NCBI GenBank assembly: GCA_030715135.1
Contig: JAUYVH010000012.1
Location: 38,565 to 102,564, forward strand
DNA: 64,000 bases
Source of the DNA: Keguizhuia sedimenti
GTDB taxonomy: Bacteria; Pseudomonadota; Gammaproteobacteria; Burkholderiales; Burkholderiaceae_D
Direction of reading: 5' to 3'
Each line of letters starts with the position of its first letter. Position 1 is the first letter of the stretch. The notes under the pieces were generated by a model, which made no database searches, was not told the DNA's origin, and saw only the letters and a program-made list of their open reading frames with translations. Position numbers and translations under genes: made by a program. Of this stretch, positions 20,654 through 29,981 are shown piece by piece.

Positions 20654-20983
20654 TCAGCCCGCGGTTCCCGAAGGATAGCGTGCAACGCCGTTCACGGTCA
20701 GGCTTTTCTTTCCGTTTTGCACGCGATACTCAATGCGGTCTTCCGCACCGACGTTTCCATACGAAATCCCGTTTACGCTCAGTGCGCCTCTGCTTATGCG
20801 CACCGTGTCCCCGTTGATGGCGATAATGCCGTTGTGTCCGCTGATTGTTGCCTGGCTCTGCGAATGGGAATTTCCGAATGAATATTGCATGATGCCTGCA
20901 TCCTGGTTGATTGAGTATTCACATGCCGAAAGACCTGCGGACAACAAGATCACTCCGGCGATCCATCCTTTTCCATTTTTCAT
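20654..20983 (-). CDS. Small hypothetical lipoprotein
   Basis: The 109-residue product begins with a lipoprotein signal (MKNGKGWIAGVILLSAGLSAC); the lipobox L-S-A-C predicts Cys21 as the lipidated residue. The mature part is short and beta-rich (ATISGHNGIIAINGDTVRISRGALSVNG) with no recognised domain; the closing segment YRVQNGKKSLTVNGV looks like repeated strand-turn units. It is monocistronic. Its localisation is inferred from the signal; its function is unknown. Confidence 0.65.
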   Translation of the reverse strand: MKNGKGWIAGVILLSAGLSACEYSINQDAGIMQYSFGNSHSQSQATISGHNGIIAINGDTVRISRGALSVNGISYGNVGAEDRIEYRVQNGKKSLTVNGVARYPSGTAG

Positions 20984-21162
20984 GACTGACTCCCTGGATT
21001 ACTGATATCGGTTCGATCACATTTAAGGAGTCACTATAGTCGGCGTCCGCAATCTCTTCAAAGGCAAGCATGACGAAGATTTGGCATAGCTCATTTTTTA
21101 ATTCGAAATCATTTCGCGCTGCAATTGCTACAATGTCTCACCTTTATCGTTAAGAAAAATTC

Positions 21163-22080
21163 ATGCTTAGTTACCGCCACGCCTTTCACGCAGGTAATCA
21201 CGCCGATGTGCTTAAGCATGCCGTGCTGATCCAGCTCCTTCGTTATCTCGGGCAAAAAGATGCGCCATACATGTATATCGATACGCACGCCGGTGCAGGC
21301 GTGTATGCGCTGGACAGCGGGTATGCGGCCAAGAATGCGGAGTATGAAACCGGAATAGCACGGCTCTGGAACAGGGAGAAGCTTTCCGAGCCGCTGGAAC
21401 AATATCGTCAATTGATCAAGGAGCTCAATCCTTCCGGCCAGCTTCGGTATTATCCCGGCTCGCCATATATTGCAGACAAAATCGCGAGGGAATCGGATCG
21501 GTTGCGATTGTTCGAACTTCATCCGGCTGACGGTAAATTACTGCAGGAAAACTTCCGCAAGCTGGAAGCGCATGAGGCGGCCCAAGGCCGGCCTGCGCCT
21601 TCGCGCGGCAAGCGAGTCATGGTTTACAAGGAAGACGGCTTTAATGGGCTGAAAGCTCTTTTGCCGCCGCCTTCGCGCCGTGGGCTGGTCCTTGTCGATC
21701 CGCCTTATGAAGTAAAAAACGATTACCGGCGCGTGCTGGACACGATCGAAGACGCGCTGCAGCGTTTCGCGACGGGTATTTATGCCGTCTGGTACCCGAT
21801 CCTGCAACGCACTGAATCGCATCAGATGCAGGAACGGCTCAAGCGCCTGAATGCGCATAGCTGGCTGGATGTCACGCTGTCGATCAGCGCACCGTTGCCG
21901 GACGGATTTGGCCTGCACAGCAGCGGCATGTTTATCCTGAATCCTCCTTGGACCCTGGAGCCGATGCTGCGCACGATGATGCCTGAGCTGGTCCAGATCC
22001 TCGGCGTCGATCAGGGTGCGGGTTTCACTGTAAAATCAGGTGAAAGCAATTCATCGCAATCGAGCCGAAAGCGCGGTTGA
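21163..22080 (+). CDS. rlmJ: 23S rRNA (adenine2030-N6)-methyltransferase RlmJ
   Basis: RlmJ methylates N6 of A2030 in 23S rRNA. The protein starts with the typical MLSYRHAFHAGNHADVLKH, then YIDTHAGAGVYAL (SAM binding) and the amino-methyltransferase motif LVLVDPPYEVKND (DPPY at 179-182). The last 25-30 residues are a Ser-rich tail beyond the usual end of the family (305 versus about 280 residues). It is monocistronic; the divergent neighbour is the small lipoprotein. Confidence 0.93.
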   Translation: MLSYRHAFHAGNHADVLKHAVLIQLLRYLGQKDAPYMYIDTHAGAGVYALDSGYAAKNAEYETGIARLWNREKLSEPLEQYRQLIKELNPSGQLRYYPGSPYIADKIARESDRLRLFELHPADGKLLQENFRKLEAHEAAQGRPAPSRGKRVMVYKEDGFNGLKALLPPPSRRGLVLVDPPYEVKNDYRRVLDTIEDALQRFATGIYAVWYPILQRTESHQMQERLKRLNAHSWLDVTLSISAPLPDGFGLHSSGMFILNPPWTLEPMLRTMMPELVQILGVDQGAGFTVKSGESNSSQSSRKRG

Positions 22081-22183
22081 GTTGATGGCGAGCCGCATAT
22101 CGCATTGCATCCGCCAATTATGCAGGGCTTGATGGATGCACCTTGTTTGAACAGCGTTGTGTAGACCGTATTGATAGGCGATC

Positions 22184-22741
22184 ATGAATAAGGCCTTTGT
22201 AAAAGAGTCGGATAACGACGACGATGAAGAACTCGGCGCGGCCTTGCCCGCCATTCCCGCCGGGGCAAAGAATTACATCACTCCGCAAGGTTATCAGCAG
22301 ATGAAGGACGAATTGCTGCATCTCATCGATGTGGAAAGGCCCGAGATCGTCCGCATCGTGCACTGGGCCGCTTCCAATGGAGACCGTTCGGAAAACGGCG
22401 ACTACCTGTATGGCAAGAAACGCATGCGCGAGATAGACCGCCGCATACGATTCCTGACAAAACGCCTTGATATCGCAGAGGTGGTGGATCCAAGCGCGCA
22501 TCACGGCAGTGACCAGGTTTTTTTTGGCGCCACGGTCGTGTATGAAAACAAGTCCGGCGATGAAACGAGCGTCACCATTGTCGGCATCGATGAAATCGAC
22601 CCGCTGAATGGAAAAATAAGCTGGATCTCTCCTGTCGCACGTGCCTTGACCAAGGCGCGGACTGGCGACATTGTCACTTTGCATACGCCCGCCGGCATCG
22701 ATGAGCTGGAAATCCTCGACGTGCGATATCCGGCAAAATGA
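22184..22741 (+). CDS. greB: Transcription elongation factor GreB
   Basis: GreB enters the RNA polymerase secondary channel and stimulates cleavage of backtracked RNA. The 185-residue protein has an acidic N-terminal extension (KESDNDDDEELG), the coiled coil with GDRSENGDYLYGKKRMREIDRRIRFL carrying the acidic tip D-x-x-E, and the FKBP-like C-terminal domain (ISWISPVARALTKARTGDIV). YLYGKKRMREID marks GreB rather than GreA. Gene neighbours are rlmJ and the DUF3422 gene. Confidence 0.94.
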   Translation: MNKAFVKESDNDDDEELGAALPAIPAGAKNYITPQGYQQMKDELLHLIDVERPEIVRIVHWAASNGDRSENGDYLYGKKRMREIDRRIRFLTKRLDIAEVVDPSAHHGSDQVFFGATVVYENKSGDETSVTIVGIDEIDPLNGKISWISPVARALTKARTGDIVTLHTPAGIDELEILDVRYPAK

Positions 22742-22934
22742 AATTTTCCCTCCTGTTCCGCCGTCATTCTCCAGTCATTTTTCTCGCCTAGGATTCGTCC
22801 AGGCTAGCGGGCGCACAACATGCGCCCGGCTACTGTTGCATTCCTTTTTTGAATTCATTGCTCAAATGCCACATCAGCCATTACCATTAGGCTATGGTAA
22901 ATCCTTGCATGCCCGACCCGGCGGCATCCTTCAC

Positions 22935-24287
22935 ATGACGAGCGCGACTTACTTGAACCTGAGCCATCCTTTAAGAGTACCTTTGGCCGCTGAAATCCAC
23001 TCCCGGCCTTTCATGCGCTTGCAGGCGCCGACTACGCTTACGCATTTCGCCGTTTACCTGGCGCAGAGCGGTGACGAACTGATCGACAATACCGCCGGAC
23101 AGCACGCGATACTGGTGGACCTCTGCGCGCACTTTGGCGTAACGGGTCCGTCGGTCGGCGCAAAGCACTTTTTCCATGATTTCGGACGTTTCGCGCTGAA
23201 GTGGGAATGCCATACGGAATTTGCCACGTATATGTTCACGCAGGCGCGAGACCGGCAGGTGCCGCTTCAGGAAGTCTTTTCTCATGTTCCGCTTGCGCAA
23301 ATTCCGCAGCAGTGGCTGCTCAGCCTGCAAGGAAAGATCATGGGCGCCAGCCATGTCGCGCTGGTCACCAAGGACATAGAAAGCGAGGATATCGAGGCCG
23401 AATTGCGCACCTTGTTCGAAGGCGCGATGGTCGTCGGAAGCAATCTGTTGGAGCGCGCACAGATCTATACCGATTTCCTCATTCAGTCGGATGGTTTTTC
23501 CCGGTTCCTGGTTCGCGACGTCGGTTTGCGCGATCTGCAGGCCGGCAGGCTGGCGCAGCGCCTGCTTGAGATCGAGACCTACCGGATAATGGCCCTGCTT
23601 AGCCTTCCACATGTGCAGCGTGCAACACCGGCGCTCAATGTGATCGAGGATGAACTGGCCGAATTGGCGGTGGCGATGGTGAACGCCGACGAGGCTGCCG
23701 ACCACGATAGCGACGACGAGCAGGACATGCTGCGGTCCATTACGGCACTGGCGGCACGGATAGAGCGCCTGTCGCTGGATAATACCTACCGGTTTTCCGC
23801 ATCGCAGGCTTATTACCGCCTGGTGCGCGCCCGGATCGAGGAACTGCGCGAAACGCGCATGGAAGGCAGGTCAACCATCGAGGAATTCATCGATCGTCGT
23901 CTCGGGCCCGCCATGAACACATTCACGTCGGTTGCGCAGCGCCAGGAAGCATTGGCAAAACGTATCGCCAATACCAACGACCTGCTGCGTACACGGGTCG
24001 GCATCGTCCAGGAACAACATAACCGGAATATTCTGCAGTCGATGAACCGGCGTGCGGCCCTGCAACTGCGTCTTCAGCAAGCAGTGGAGGGCCTGTCCGT
24101 GGTGGCGATTTCCTATTACGCGTCAGGACTGATCGGCTATATCGCCAAGGCGGCCAAGAGCATAGGGTGGCCGGTCAATCCGGATCTTGCGACCGGTGCA
24201 CTGCTGCCGGTCGTATTGATCGCGGTCTGGGTGGGTTTGAGAAAACTGCACAAGGGAAACCCACGCCACGAAGCGGAAAAACCATAA
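22935..24287 (+). CDS. DUF3422 family membrane protein
   Basis: The 450-residue protein matches the DUF3422 pattern: SHPLRVPLAAEIHSRPFMRL at the N-terminus, WECHTEFATYMFT, a long helical middle with LRTRVGIVQEQHNRNILQSMNRRAALQLRLQQAVEGLSVVAISYY, and a single or double transmembrane segment near 405-440 (SGLIGYIAKAA, GALLPVVLIAVWVGLRKL). The function is unknown. ATG 22935 is chosen because it begins just before the conserved part; the frame is open further upstream (to 22671) without a good ribosome-binding site. Confidence 0.82.
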   Translation: MTSATYLNLSHPLRVPLAAEIHSRPFMRLQAPTTLTHFAVYLAQSGDELIDNTAGQHAILVDLCAHFGVTGPSVGAKHFFHDFGRFALKWECHTEFATYMFTQARDRQVPLQEVFSHVPLAQIPQQWLLSLQGKIMGASHVALVTKDIESEDIEAELRTLFEGAMVVGSNLLERAQIYTDFLIQSDGFSRFLVRDVGLRDLQAGRLAQRLLEIETYRIMALLSLPHVQRATPALNVIEDELAELAVAMVNADEAADHDSDDEQDMLRSITALAARIERLSLDNTYRFSASQAYYRLVRARIEELRETRMEGRSTIEEFIDRRLGPAMNTFTSVAQRQEALAKRIANTNDLLRTRVGIVQEQHNRNILQSMNRRAALQLRLQQAVEGLSVVAISYYASGLIGYIAKAAKSIGWPVNPDLATGALLPVVLIAVWVGLRKLHKGNPRHEAEKP

Positions 24288-24341
24288 CGGGAATTTTTCC
24301 GGAGCGGGAGGAACGATCGGCCTCCCGCAGGAATGGATGAA

Positions 24342-26639
24342 TCAGGAGCGCTCGCGCAAAACGCGTGCAACGCTCGGAATGCGGCGCAGATTCCTGATCA
24401 GCCGGGCCAGATGAATACGGTCGTCGACCTGCACCGTAAAGCGCAGCAGCATCATCGAATGATCCTTGTCGTCATCCATGTTGACATAGGTAATGTTGGC
24501 GTCTGATTCGCCGATCTCCGCCGCCACGCGCGCAAGCACGCCCTTGTCATTGTGAGCCAGAATCTTGAGCTGGCAATCGAAACGCCGGTTCAGGTCAGTG
24601 TCCCATGCCACGGCAATCCAGCGGTCCGAGTCTTTGGAGCGTTGGCGCTTGGCGACTTCACATTCCGCGGTATGCACGGTCAATCCCTGGTCGCGCCGCA
24701 GATGCCCGACGATCCGGTCTCCCGGAATCGGCATGCAACAAGAGGCAAGCTGGACTGCAGCGCCTTCGCTTCCCGATATGACGATCGGATCCATTTTGTT
24801 GGGCAGTATCTCGCCGCTGCGCGTAACCAGGGGTGCGGAAGAGGACGGCTCGTTTTCCACCAGGCCCCGGATATGGCGCGCCACCAGCGCAGCCATGCGT
24901 TTGCCTACGCCGATGTCGGCATGCAGCTCATCCATCGATTTGGCGCTCGATTCGTTCAGCAGGCGCTGCTCCACCAGTGACGGAATCGACGGCGGCAGGT
25001 TGAGCGCCATCAGTGCCTGGCTCAGCAGGTGCTGGCCCAGCTCGATTGATTCGGAGAGGTTGATCGTGCGCAGATGGTGGCGGATCGCCGAACGTGCCTT
25101 GCCGGTGCGCACAAAGGTCAGCCAGTTCGGGCTGGGTCGCGAGCCGTTGGAAGTGACGATTTCGACGATGTCGCCGTTTCTCAGTTCCGAGCGGAGCGGC
25201 GCATGCTCATGATTGATCTTCGCTGCGATCGCCTGATCGCCCACATGGGTGTGAATCGTGTATGCGAAATCCAGTGCCGTGGCGCCGCGCGGCAGGGCGA
25301 TGATCTTGGACTTGGGTGTAAACACGTACACCGAATCCGGGAACAAATCGACCTTCACATGCTCAAGGAATTCCGCCGAGTCGCCGGTTTGCCGCTGGAT
25401 ATCCAGAAGCGACTGCAGCCATGCATGAGTGCGGTGCTGCAAGTCCGAGATGCCGGCGTCTTCGCTCTTGTAAAGCCAGTGCGCAGCGACGCCGGATTCT
25501 GCAACGTGGTTCATGTCCTGCGTGCGGATCTGGAATTCCACCGGCGTGCCGTAGGGGCCGATCAGAGTAGTGTGCAGCGATTGGTATCCGTTGAGCTTGG
25601 GAATCGCGATGTAATCCTTGAACTTGCCCGGCATCGGCTTGTACAGGGCATGCAGCGTGCCCAGCGTCACATAGCAATTCGGGAAACTGTCCACGATGAT
25701 GCGAAAGCCGTAGACATCCAGCACCTGCGAAAAGGAAAGATGCTTGTTGCGCATCTTGCGGTAAATGCCGAACAGGGTTTTTTCGCGTCCGGAAATCTGG
25801 GCTTCGATGCCTGCATTCGTGAGCGCCTGCTTGACCGAATCCATGATCTTGCTGACGACTTCACGGCGGTTTCCGCGCGCCGCTTTTACTGCCTTGGCAA
25901 GCGTGTTGTAGCGCAGCGGGTAAAGATGCTGGAAAGAGAGGTCCTGCAGTTCCCGGTAAATATTATTCAAGCCGAGACGATGCGCAATCGGTACATACAC
26001 TTCCATCGTCTCGCGCGCAATCCGCCGCTTCTTCTCGGACGACATGAAACCGAGGGTGCGCATATTATGCAGCCGGTCCGCAAGCTTGACCAGGATGACG
26101 CGCACATCGCGTGCCATCGCAAGCAGCATCTTGCGGAAATTCTCGGCCTGCACATCTATCTGGCTTTGAAACTCCAGCTTATCGAGCTTGGACAATCCAT
26201 CGACAAGCGCGGCAACCGGCGCTCCGAAGCGTTCGATCAGTTCATCTTTCTGGACGTCCTGGTCTTCCATCACATCGTGCAGCAAGGCTGCCATGATGGC
26301 TTGCGCATCGAGCTTCCAGTCGGCGCAGATTTCAGCGACCGCGATCGGATGCGAGATATACGGCTCACCCGATTTGCGCATCTGACCGAGATGCTTTTCA
26401 TCGGAAAAGCGATATGCTTCCTTGATCTTCTTCAGTTCGGAAGGTGTGAGGTACTCGGAAAGCTTGTTGGTGAGATCCGTTACCGAAGCGACGCCGGGCT
26501 TTGCGGTGTTCTGTTCCGTCGCAGATGGAGCGGAGCTATTTTTTGAAACCGAGCGGCCAGATGCCGCTCTTCTCGAAGAGGGCGGTGAAATCGTGGAGTC
26601 TGGTGGAGTGAGGTTCATGCCAGTCAATTTCAGCCGCAT
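24342..26639 (-). CDS. spoT: Bifunctional (p)ppGpp synthetase/hydrolase SpoT
   Basis: It makes and degrades the stringent-response alarmone. Over 765 residues it has an HD hydrolase domain (HPIAVAEICADW, AALLHDVMEDQ with intact His-Asp) and a synthetase domain (GREKTLFGIYRKM, DVYGFRIIVDSFPNCYVTLG, PGKFKDYIAIPKLNGYQSLHTT). The K-F-K-D version of that last motif is typical of bifunctional Rel/SpoT. TGS (VYVFTPKSKIIALPRGATALDFAY), a zinc/helical region and a C-terminal ACT domain follow. The Ser/Ala-rich first 55 residues vary in the family; the exact start is uncertain. Confidence 0.94.
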   Translation of the reverse strand: MRLKLTGMNLTPPDSTISPPSSRRAASGRSVSKNSSAPSATEQNTAKPGVASVTDLTNKLSEYLTPSELKKIKEAYRFSDEKHLGQMRKSGEPYISHPIAVAEICADWKLDAQAIMAALLHDVMEDQDVQKDELIERFGAPVAALVDGLSKLDKLEFQSQIDVQAENFRKMLLAMARDVRVILVKLADRLHNMRTLGFMSSEKKRRIARETMEVYVPIAHRLGLNNIYRELQDLSFQHLYPLRYNTLAKAVKAARGNRREVVSKIMDSVKQALTNAGIEAQISGREKTLFGIYRKMRNKHLSFSQVLDVYGFRIIVDSFPNCYVTLGTLHALYKPMPGKFKDYIAIPKLNGYQSLHTTLIGPYGTPVEFQIRTQDMNHVAESGVAAHWLYKSEDAGISDLQHRTHAWLQSLLDIQRQTGDSAEFLEHVKVDLFPDSVYVFTPKSKIIALPRGATALDFAYTIHTHVGDQAIAAKINHEHAPLRSELRNGDIVEIVTSNGSRPSPNWLTFVRTGKARSAIRHHLRTINLSESIELGQHLLSQALMALNLPPSIPSLVEQRLLNESSAKSMDELHADIGVGKRMAALVARHIRGLVENEPSSSAPLVTRSGEILPNKMDPIVISGSEGAAVQLASCCMPIPGDRIVGHLRRDQGLTVHTAECEVAKRQRSKDSDRWIAVAWDTDLNRRFDCQLKILAHNDKGVLARVAAEIGESDANITYVNMDDDKDHSMMLLRFTVQVDDRIHLARLIRNLRRIPSVARVLRERS

Positions 26640-26658
26640 AGTCCATTCTTGATGAATC

Positions 26659-26862
26659 TTAGGTTGGTACTTTCTTCAGCATTTCAATGCCGACTTTTCC
26701 GGCGGCGATTTCGCGCAGCGCCAATACGGTCGGCTTGTCTTTCGCCTCGACTTTCGGCGTATGTCCCTGCAGAAGCTGACGTGCGCGATAGGTGGCGGAC
26801 AGAGTCAATTGAAAGCGGTTAGGGATCTGCTTGAGGCAATCTTCGATGGTAATACGTGCCAT
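26659..26862 (-). CDS. rpoZ: RNA polymerase omega subunit
   Basis: Omega stabilises the beta' subunit and helps ppGpp binding. The 67-residue product starts [19 protein letters not shown] and has [12 protein letters not shown] near its end. ATG 26862 is preferred over the frame opening at 26880 because AAGGAG lies seven bases upstream. It lies between gmk and spoT on the minus strand, the conserved order; the intergenic gaps are 20 and 19 bases. Confidence 0.95.
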   Translation of the reverse strand: MARITIEDCLKQIPNRFQLTLSATYRARQLLQGHTPKVEAKDKPTVLALREIAAGKVGIEMLKKVPT

Positions 26863-26882
26863 GTGTGCTCCTTGCTGCAATA

Positions 26883-27527
26883 TTAGATTAGATTGACGTG
26901 GATACCCAACTGGGTAAATAAGGATGCATTGCGCGCGGCTTGTTGTGCAAAACGACAGCGCGTTGCGTTAACGATTGATGTTAATTCCGATAAGGCAACC
27001 GCAAACTCTTGATTAATAATAACATATTCAAACTCTGAAGCATGTGCGATCTCTCCTCCGGCAGCGAGCAGTCTTCGCGTGATCACCTGAGGTTCGTCCT
27101 GCCCGCGTTTTTTCAGGCGCTCTTCCAGCGCGGCGATTGACGGAGGCAGAACGAAAATGCCGACCGCATGCGGAAACTGTTTCTTTACCTGCTGCGCGCC
27201 TTGCCAGTCGATCTCGAGCAGCACATCCGTGCCGGACTTCATTTGATCGGCAATCAAGGTGCGCGAAGTGCCGTAATAGTTGCCGTGGACCTCTGCCGAC
27301 TCCAGGAATTCACCGCTGTCACGCCGCGCCAGAAATTCATCCACCGAAATAAAGTAATACTCCCGTCCATCCTGCTCGCCCGGACGAGGCGCGCGCGTTG
27401 TATAAGAGATCGATAATTTGATCGCAGGTTCCTGCGCCAGCAAAGCATTTACCAAAGTGGATTTTCCCGCACCGGAAGGCGCTACCACCATAAACAGGCT
27501 TCCGGCGGATGTATTGACGCTGGTCAT
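26883..27527 (-). CDS. gmk: Guanylate kinase
   Basis: It phosphorylates GMP to GDP using ATP. The 214-residue protein has P-loop [14 protein letters not shown], the GMP-binding [21 protein letters not shown], and [15 protein letters not shown] and [14 protein letters not shown]. It heads the gmk-rpoZ-spoT group. In many relatives I expect yicC directly upstream of gmk; here yicC lies 23 kb away beyond the pigment cluster. gmk must therefore use a promoter in the 27.5-27.9 kb gap. Confidence 0.95.
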   Translation of the reverse strand: MTSVNTSAGSLFMVVAPSGAGKSTLVNALLAQEPAIKLSISYTTRAPRPGEQDGREYYFISVDEFLARRDSGEFLESAEVHGNYYGTSRTLIADQMKSGTDVLLEIDWQGAQQVKKQFPHAVGIFVLPPSIAALEERLKKRGQDEPQVITRRLLAAGGEIAHASEFEYVIINQEFAVALSELTSIVNATRCRFAQQAARNASLFTQLGIHVNLI

Positions 27528-27942
27528 CAGAGAATTGGATTGGTTAAATATTAATGAGATTATCGGCTGCTTTCTCGGCGCCTTTATCGATTAAACAGCA
27601 TTATGAAGGAATTTTCATCATTTAACCTCCAATGACAACCCGCAGCGCGAGAATGTTTCACGCTTGGCCGATCTGCAATAAATGAACGGCGCTTCGGAAA
27701 TACGGCAAAAGCTGCACAATACAGCTCCTTGTCGACGGTCTCGACCGCATATCCGTTATCTCCTTAAAGTAGCGTAAACCACGGTAACGACCCGCATTGG
27801 CGCGATAATTCCCGGCCAGGCGCGCAAATTGAATATTTTTCAAGTAGCGGCCTTCTGCCTACGCGTACGTCAATTAATCGCCGGTTCAAGCGGGAGGCAG
27901 AATATAATTCACCCCTGAAACCTATTCGTTTTGAAAAGCATC
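27528..27942. other. Divergent intergenic region at the left edge of the pigment cluster
   Basis: The 415 bases are AT-richer than the genes on either side and have no credible coding frame. A TATAAT at 27903-27908 lies 35 bases before the ACP start and may be the -10 box of the plus-strand operon; no good -35 was found. The minus-strand promoter of gmk should also be here. No repeat shared with the right edge of the cluster was recognised by eye. Confidence 0.5.
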
Positions 27943-28239
27943 ATGGCTGAAAATCAATCTCAACAAAACCTTCAATCCGCCGATGCGGATCTGATCCGGC
28001 AGGTCGGCGAACTGATCGTTCACGCGCTGAACCTCGACATGACCGCCGATGAAATCGCGCCGGACGAACCGCTTTATGGCGAAGGTCTCGGATTGGACTC
28101 GATCGATATTCTGGAAGTGGCGCTGGTCGTCTCGAAAAACTTCGGTATTCAACTGCGTGCCGACAACGAAGACAACCAACGCATCTTCAAGTCCCTGCGC
28201 TCGCTGTCTGACTATATTGCCGCACACCGGACGCAATAG
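27943..28239 (+). CDS. Acyl carrier protein of the pigment cluster
   Basis: The 98-residue carrier holds growing acyl chains on a phosphopantetheine arm. The attachment motif is GEGLGLDSIDILE with Ser53; the surrounding four-helix pattern (DLIRQVGELIVHALNL, DEIAPDEPL) is of ACP type. ATG 27943 is preferred to the TTG at 27931, which lacks a ribosome-binding site. It is the first gene of the plus-strand operon and the only ACP visible in the cluster, whereas described ape clusters have two (ApeE, ApeF). It should be loaded by the ligase that follows. Confidence 0.9.
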   Translation: MAENQSQQNLQSADADLIRQVGELIVHALNLDMTADEIAPDEPLYGEGLGLDSIDILEVALVVSKNFGIQLRADNEDNQRIFKSLRSLSDYIAAHRTQ

Positions 28240-28260
28240 GCGGGGAAGGAATATTTCCTT

Positions 28261-28300
28261 CCGCTCAGGTCCGCTCAGTTCCGCTCAGTTCCGTATAGTT
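28261..28300 (+). repeat. Four 10-bp tandem repeats before the ligase gene
   Basis: Four consecutive decamers, CCGCTCAGGT, CCGCTCAGTT, CCGCTCAGTT and CCGTATAGTT, end five bases before the ligase ATG. They fill the space where a ribosome-binding site would be expected. Confidence 0.9.
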
Positions 28301-28305
28301 GCTCA

Positions 28306-29682
28306 ATGAGCCTATCCATTCCTTTAATCAGCCATCCTGATCCGGGCAGCATTCTTGCCTGGCGTGACGGCATCGTTGTCACCGCGCAGGAATACGTGCG
28401 CGATGTCCGCTTCCTTGCCGAGCGGCTTCCCGCAGGCACGCATGTGCTCAACGATTGCCACGACCGCTATCGTTTCGCGGTGGCGCTGGGCGCAATTCTC
28501 GTTTCCGGGAAAATCAATCTGTTGCCGTCCACGCGCACGCCGGAAACGATCAGGCAGTTGCGCAAGTTTGCGCCGGATGCATGCTGCATTACCGATCAGG
28601 AAGACTGCGCGATCGGATTGCCGCGTATGGTCTATCCGTCCGAAGCGGAAATGACAAGCGCGGGGCAGCGTCTGGACCCGGAAGTTCCAGCCATTACGGC
28701 GGACAAAACCGTTGCATATGTCTTCACCTCCGGATCTACCGGCGAGCCGGTTGCGCATCGCAAGACTTGGGGAAACCTGGTATTGAACGTGCAGACCGAG
28801 TCGGCGGAGTTGAGCCTGGAGAAGGGGCTGTCTTACGCAATTGTCGGTACCGTGCCTGCTCAGCACATGTATGGGTTGGAATCGACGATCCTCATCGCCA
28901 TGCTGAACGGCCACGCGATTGTTTCCAGCCAGTCGTTTTACCCGGCCGATATTTGCCGCTCGCTGGAACAGGTGCCCATGCCCAGGGCGCTGGTCACGAC
29001 GCCGGTGCATCTGCGCAGTCTGATGGCCGTCGGCCAGCCGCTGCCGAAGGTCAGCGTACTGGTATCCGCCACGGCTCCGCTTGCGCCGCAACTGGCACTG
29101 GAAGCGGAAAAAAGATTCGATGCTCCGCTGCTGGAAATCTACGGCAGTACCGAAACCGGGCAGATCGCCACGCGGCGCCCGACGCGCTCGCCGGAGTGGA
29201 ATCTGTTTCCAACGCTGAAGATGCAGGAAAGGGAAGGGCGGGTCTGGATATCCGGCGGCCATGTAGAACTGCCGATGCCGATGAACGATGTCATCGAGCG
29301 GAAGTCCGACAAACGTTTCCAACTGCATGGCCGGCTGGCAGATCTGATCAATATCGCGGGCAAGCGCACATCGCTGGCTTTTCTCAATCATCACCTGAAT
29401 GCCATACCGGGCGTGGAAGACGGCGTTTTTTACATGCCGCCGGAAACCGACACAGGTGAAGTGAAACGTCTGCAGGCTTTCGTGGTTGCCCCGAGCCTGC
29501 AAGTGCGGGAGATTTTGACAGCCCTGCGCGAGCGAATCGACAGCGCATTTCTTCCACGGCCGGTGTTCCTGGTCGACGAACTGCCGCGCAATGGCACAGG
29601 CAAACTCCCGCAACGCGCGCTGGCGGAACTGTCCGAAAGATTGATCAACATGCGCAAAGCTGCCTTATCGGAAGCCGAGTGA
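28306..29682 (+). CDS. AMP-dependent aryl/acyl-ACP ligase (ApeH/XanA2-like)
   Basis: It adenylates a carboxylic acid, probably a hydroxybenzoate, and transfers it to the ACP as polyketide starter. The 458-residue protein is an ANL-superfamily enzyme: P-loop VFTSGSTGEP (140-149), YGSTETG (279-285), the hinge HGRLADLINIAGKR, and the catalytic lysine motif near the end (RNGTGKLPQR). It is shorter than acyl-CoA ligases (about 550), as ape-type ligases are. No Shine-Dalgarno is visible; the leader is made of 10-bp repeats. The stop overlaps the next gene by one base. Confidence 0.87.
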   Translation: MSLSIPLISHPDPGSILAWRDGIVVTAQEYVRDVRFLAERLPAGTHVLNDCHDRYRFAVALGAILVSGKINLLPSTRTPETIRQLRKFAPDACCITDQEDCAIGLPRMVYPSEAEMTSAGQRLDPEVPAITADKTVAYVFTSGSTGEPVAHRKTWGNLVLNVQTESAELSLEKGLSYAIVGTVPAQHMYGLESTILIAMLNGHAIVSSQSFYPADICRSLEQVPMPRALVTTPVHLRSLMAVGQPLPKVSVLVSATAPLAPQLALEAEKRFDAPLLEIYGSTETGQIATRRPTRSPEWNLFPTLKMQEREGRVWISGGHVELPMPMNDVIERKSDKRFQLHGRLADLINIAGKRTSLAFLNHHLNAIPGVEDGVFYMPPETDTGEVKRLQAFVVAPSLQVREILTALRERIDSAFLPRPVFLVDELPRNGTGKLPQRALAELSERLINMRKAALSEAE

Positions 29683-29981
29683 TGCCATTCCTGAGTTTCA
29701 GTATCGACCCCGGCCATCCTTCATATGCGGGGCATTTTCCCGGCATGCCGATCACCCCGGGTGTCCTTCTGCTCGACGAGGCGATGCATCGAATCGCAGT
29801 AGCCGAGAAGCTGAATCTGCAACACTGCAAGCTCAACAGCGCCAAGTTCATGAAGCCGGTGCTTCCGGGCACGGCGCTCACGCTGCATTATGATTGCCGT
29901 CCGAACGGAAACATCAATTTTGAAATCAAGGACCATGAAGAATCTGTTGTCGCCCTCGGCGCATTTGCCCCAAAGCGTTAA
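29682..29981 (+). CDS. Hotdog-fold 3-hydroxyacyl-ACP dehydratase (ApeI-like)
   Basis: The 99-residue single-hotdog protein has the FabZ-type signature GHFPGMPITPGVLLLDEA with catalytic His and Glu. Relatives in ape clusters remove water from 3-hydroxyacyl-ACP to build the conjugated double bonds, acting as a heterodimer with a second dehydratase; a candidate partner is encoded at 33789. Its start overlaps the ligase stop (TGATG) and its end overlaps the LolA-like gene by 47 bases, so the genes are translationally coupled. Confidence 0.86.
   Translation: MPFLSFSIDPGHPSYAGHFPGMPITPGVLLLDEAMHRIAVAEKLNLQHCKLNSAKFMKPVLPGTALTLHYDCRPNGNINFEIKDHEESVVALGAFAPKR

Noticed and set aside
25074-26546. 490-codon plus-strand frame antisense to spoT
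   Set aside because: Shadow frame; His/Arg/Gln-rich and without motifs, while the spoT frame has all expected domains.
27658-27843. 61-codon minus-strand frame in the gmk-ACP gap
   Set aside because: No ribosome-binding site and no protein-like pattern; the gap is more likely regulatory.
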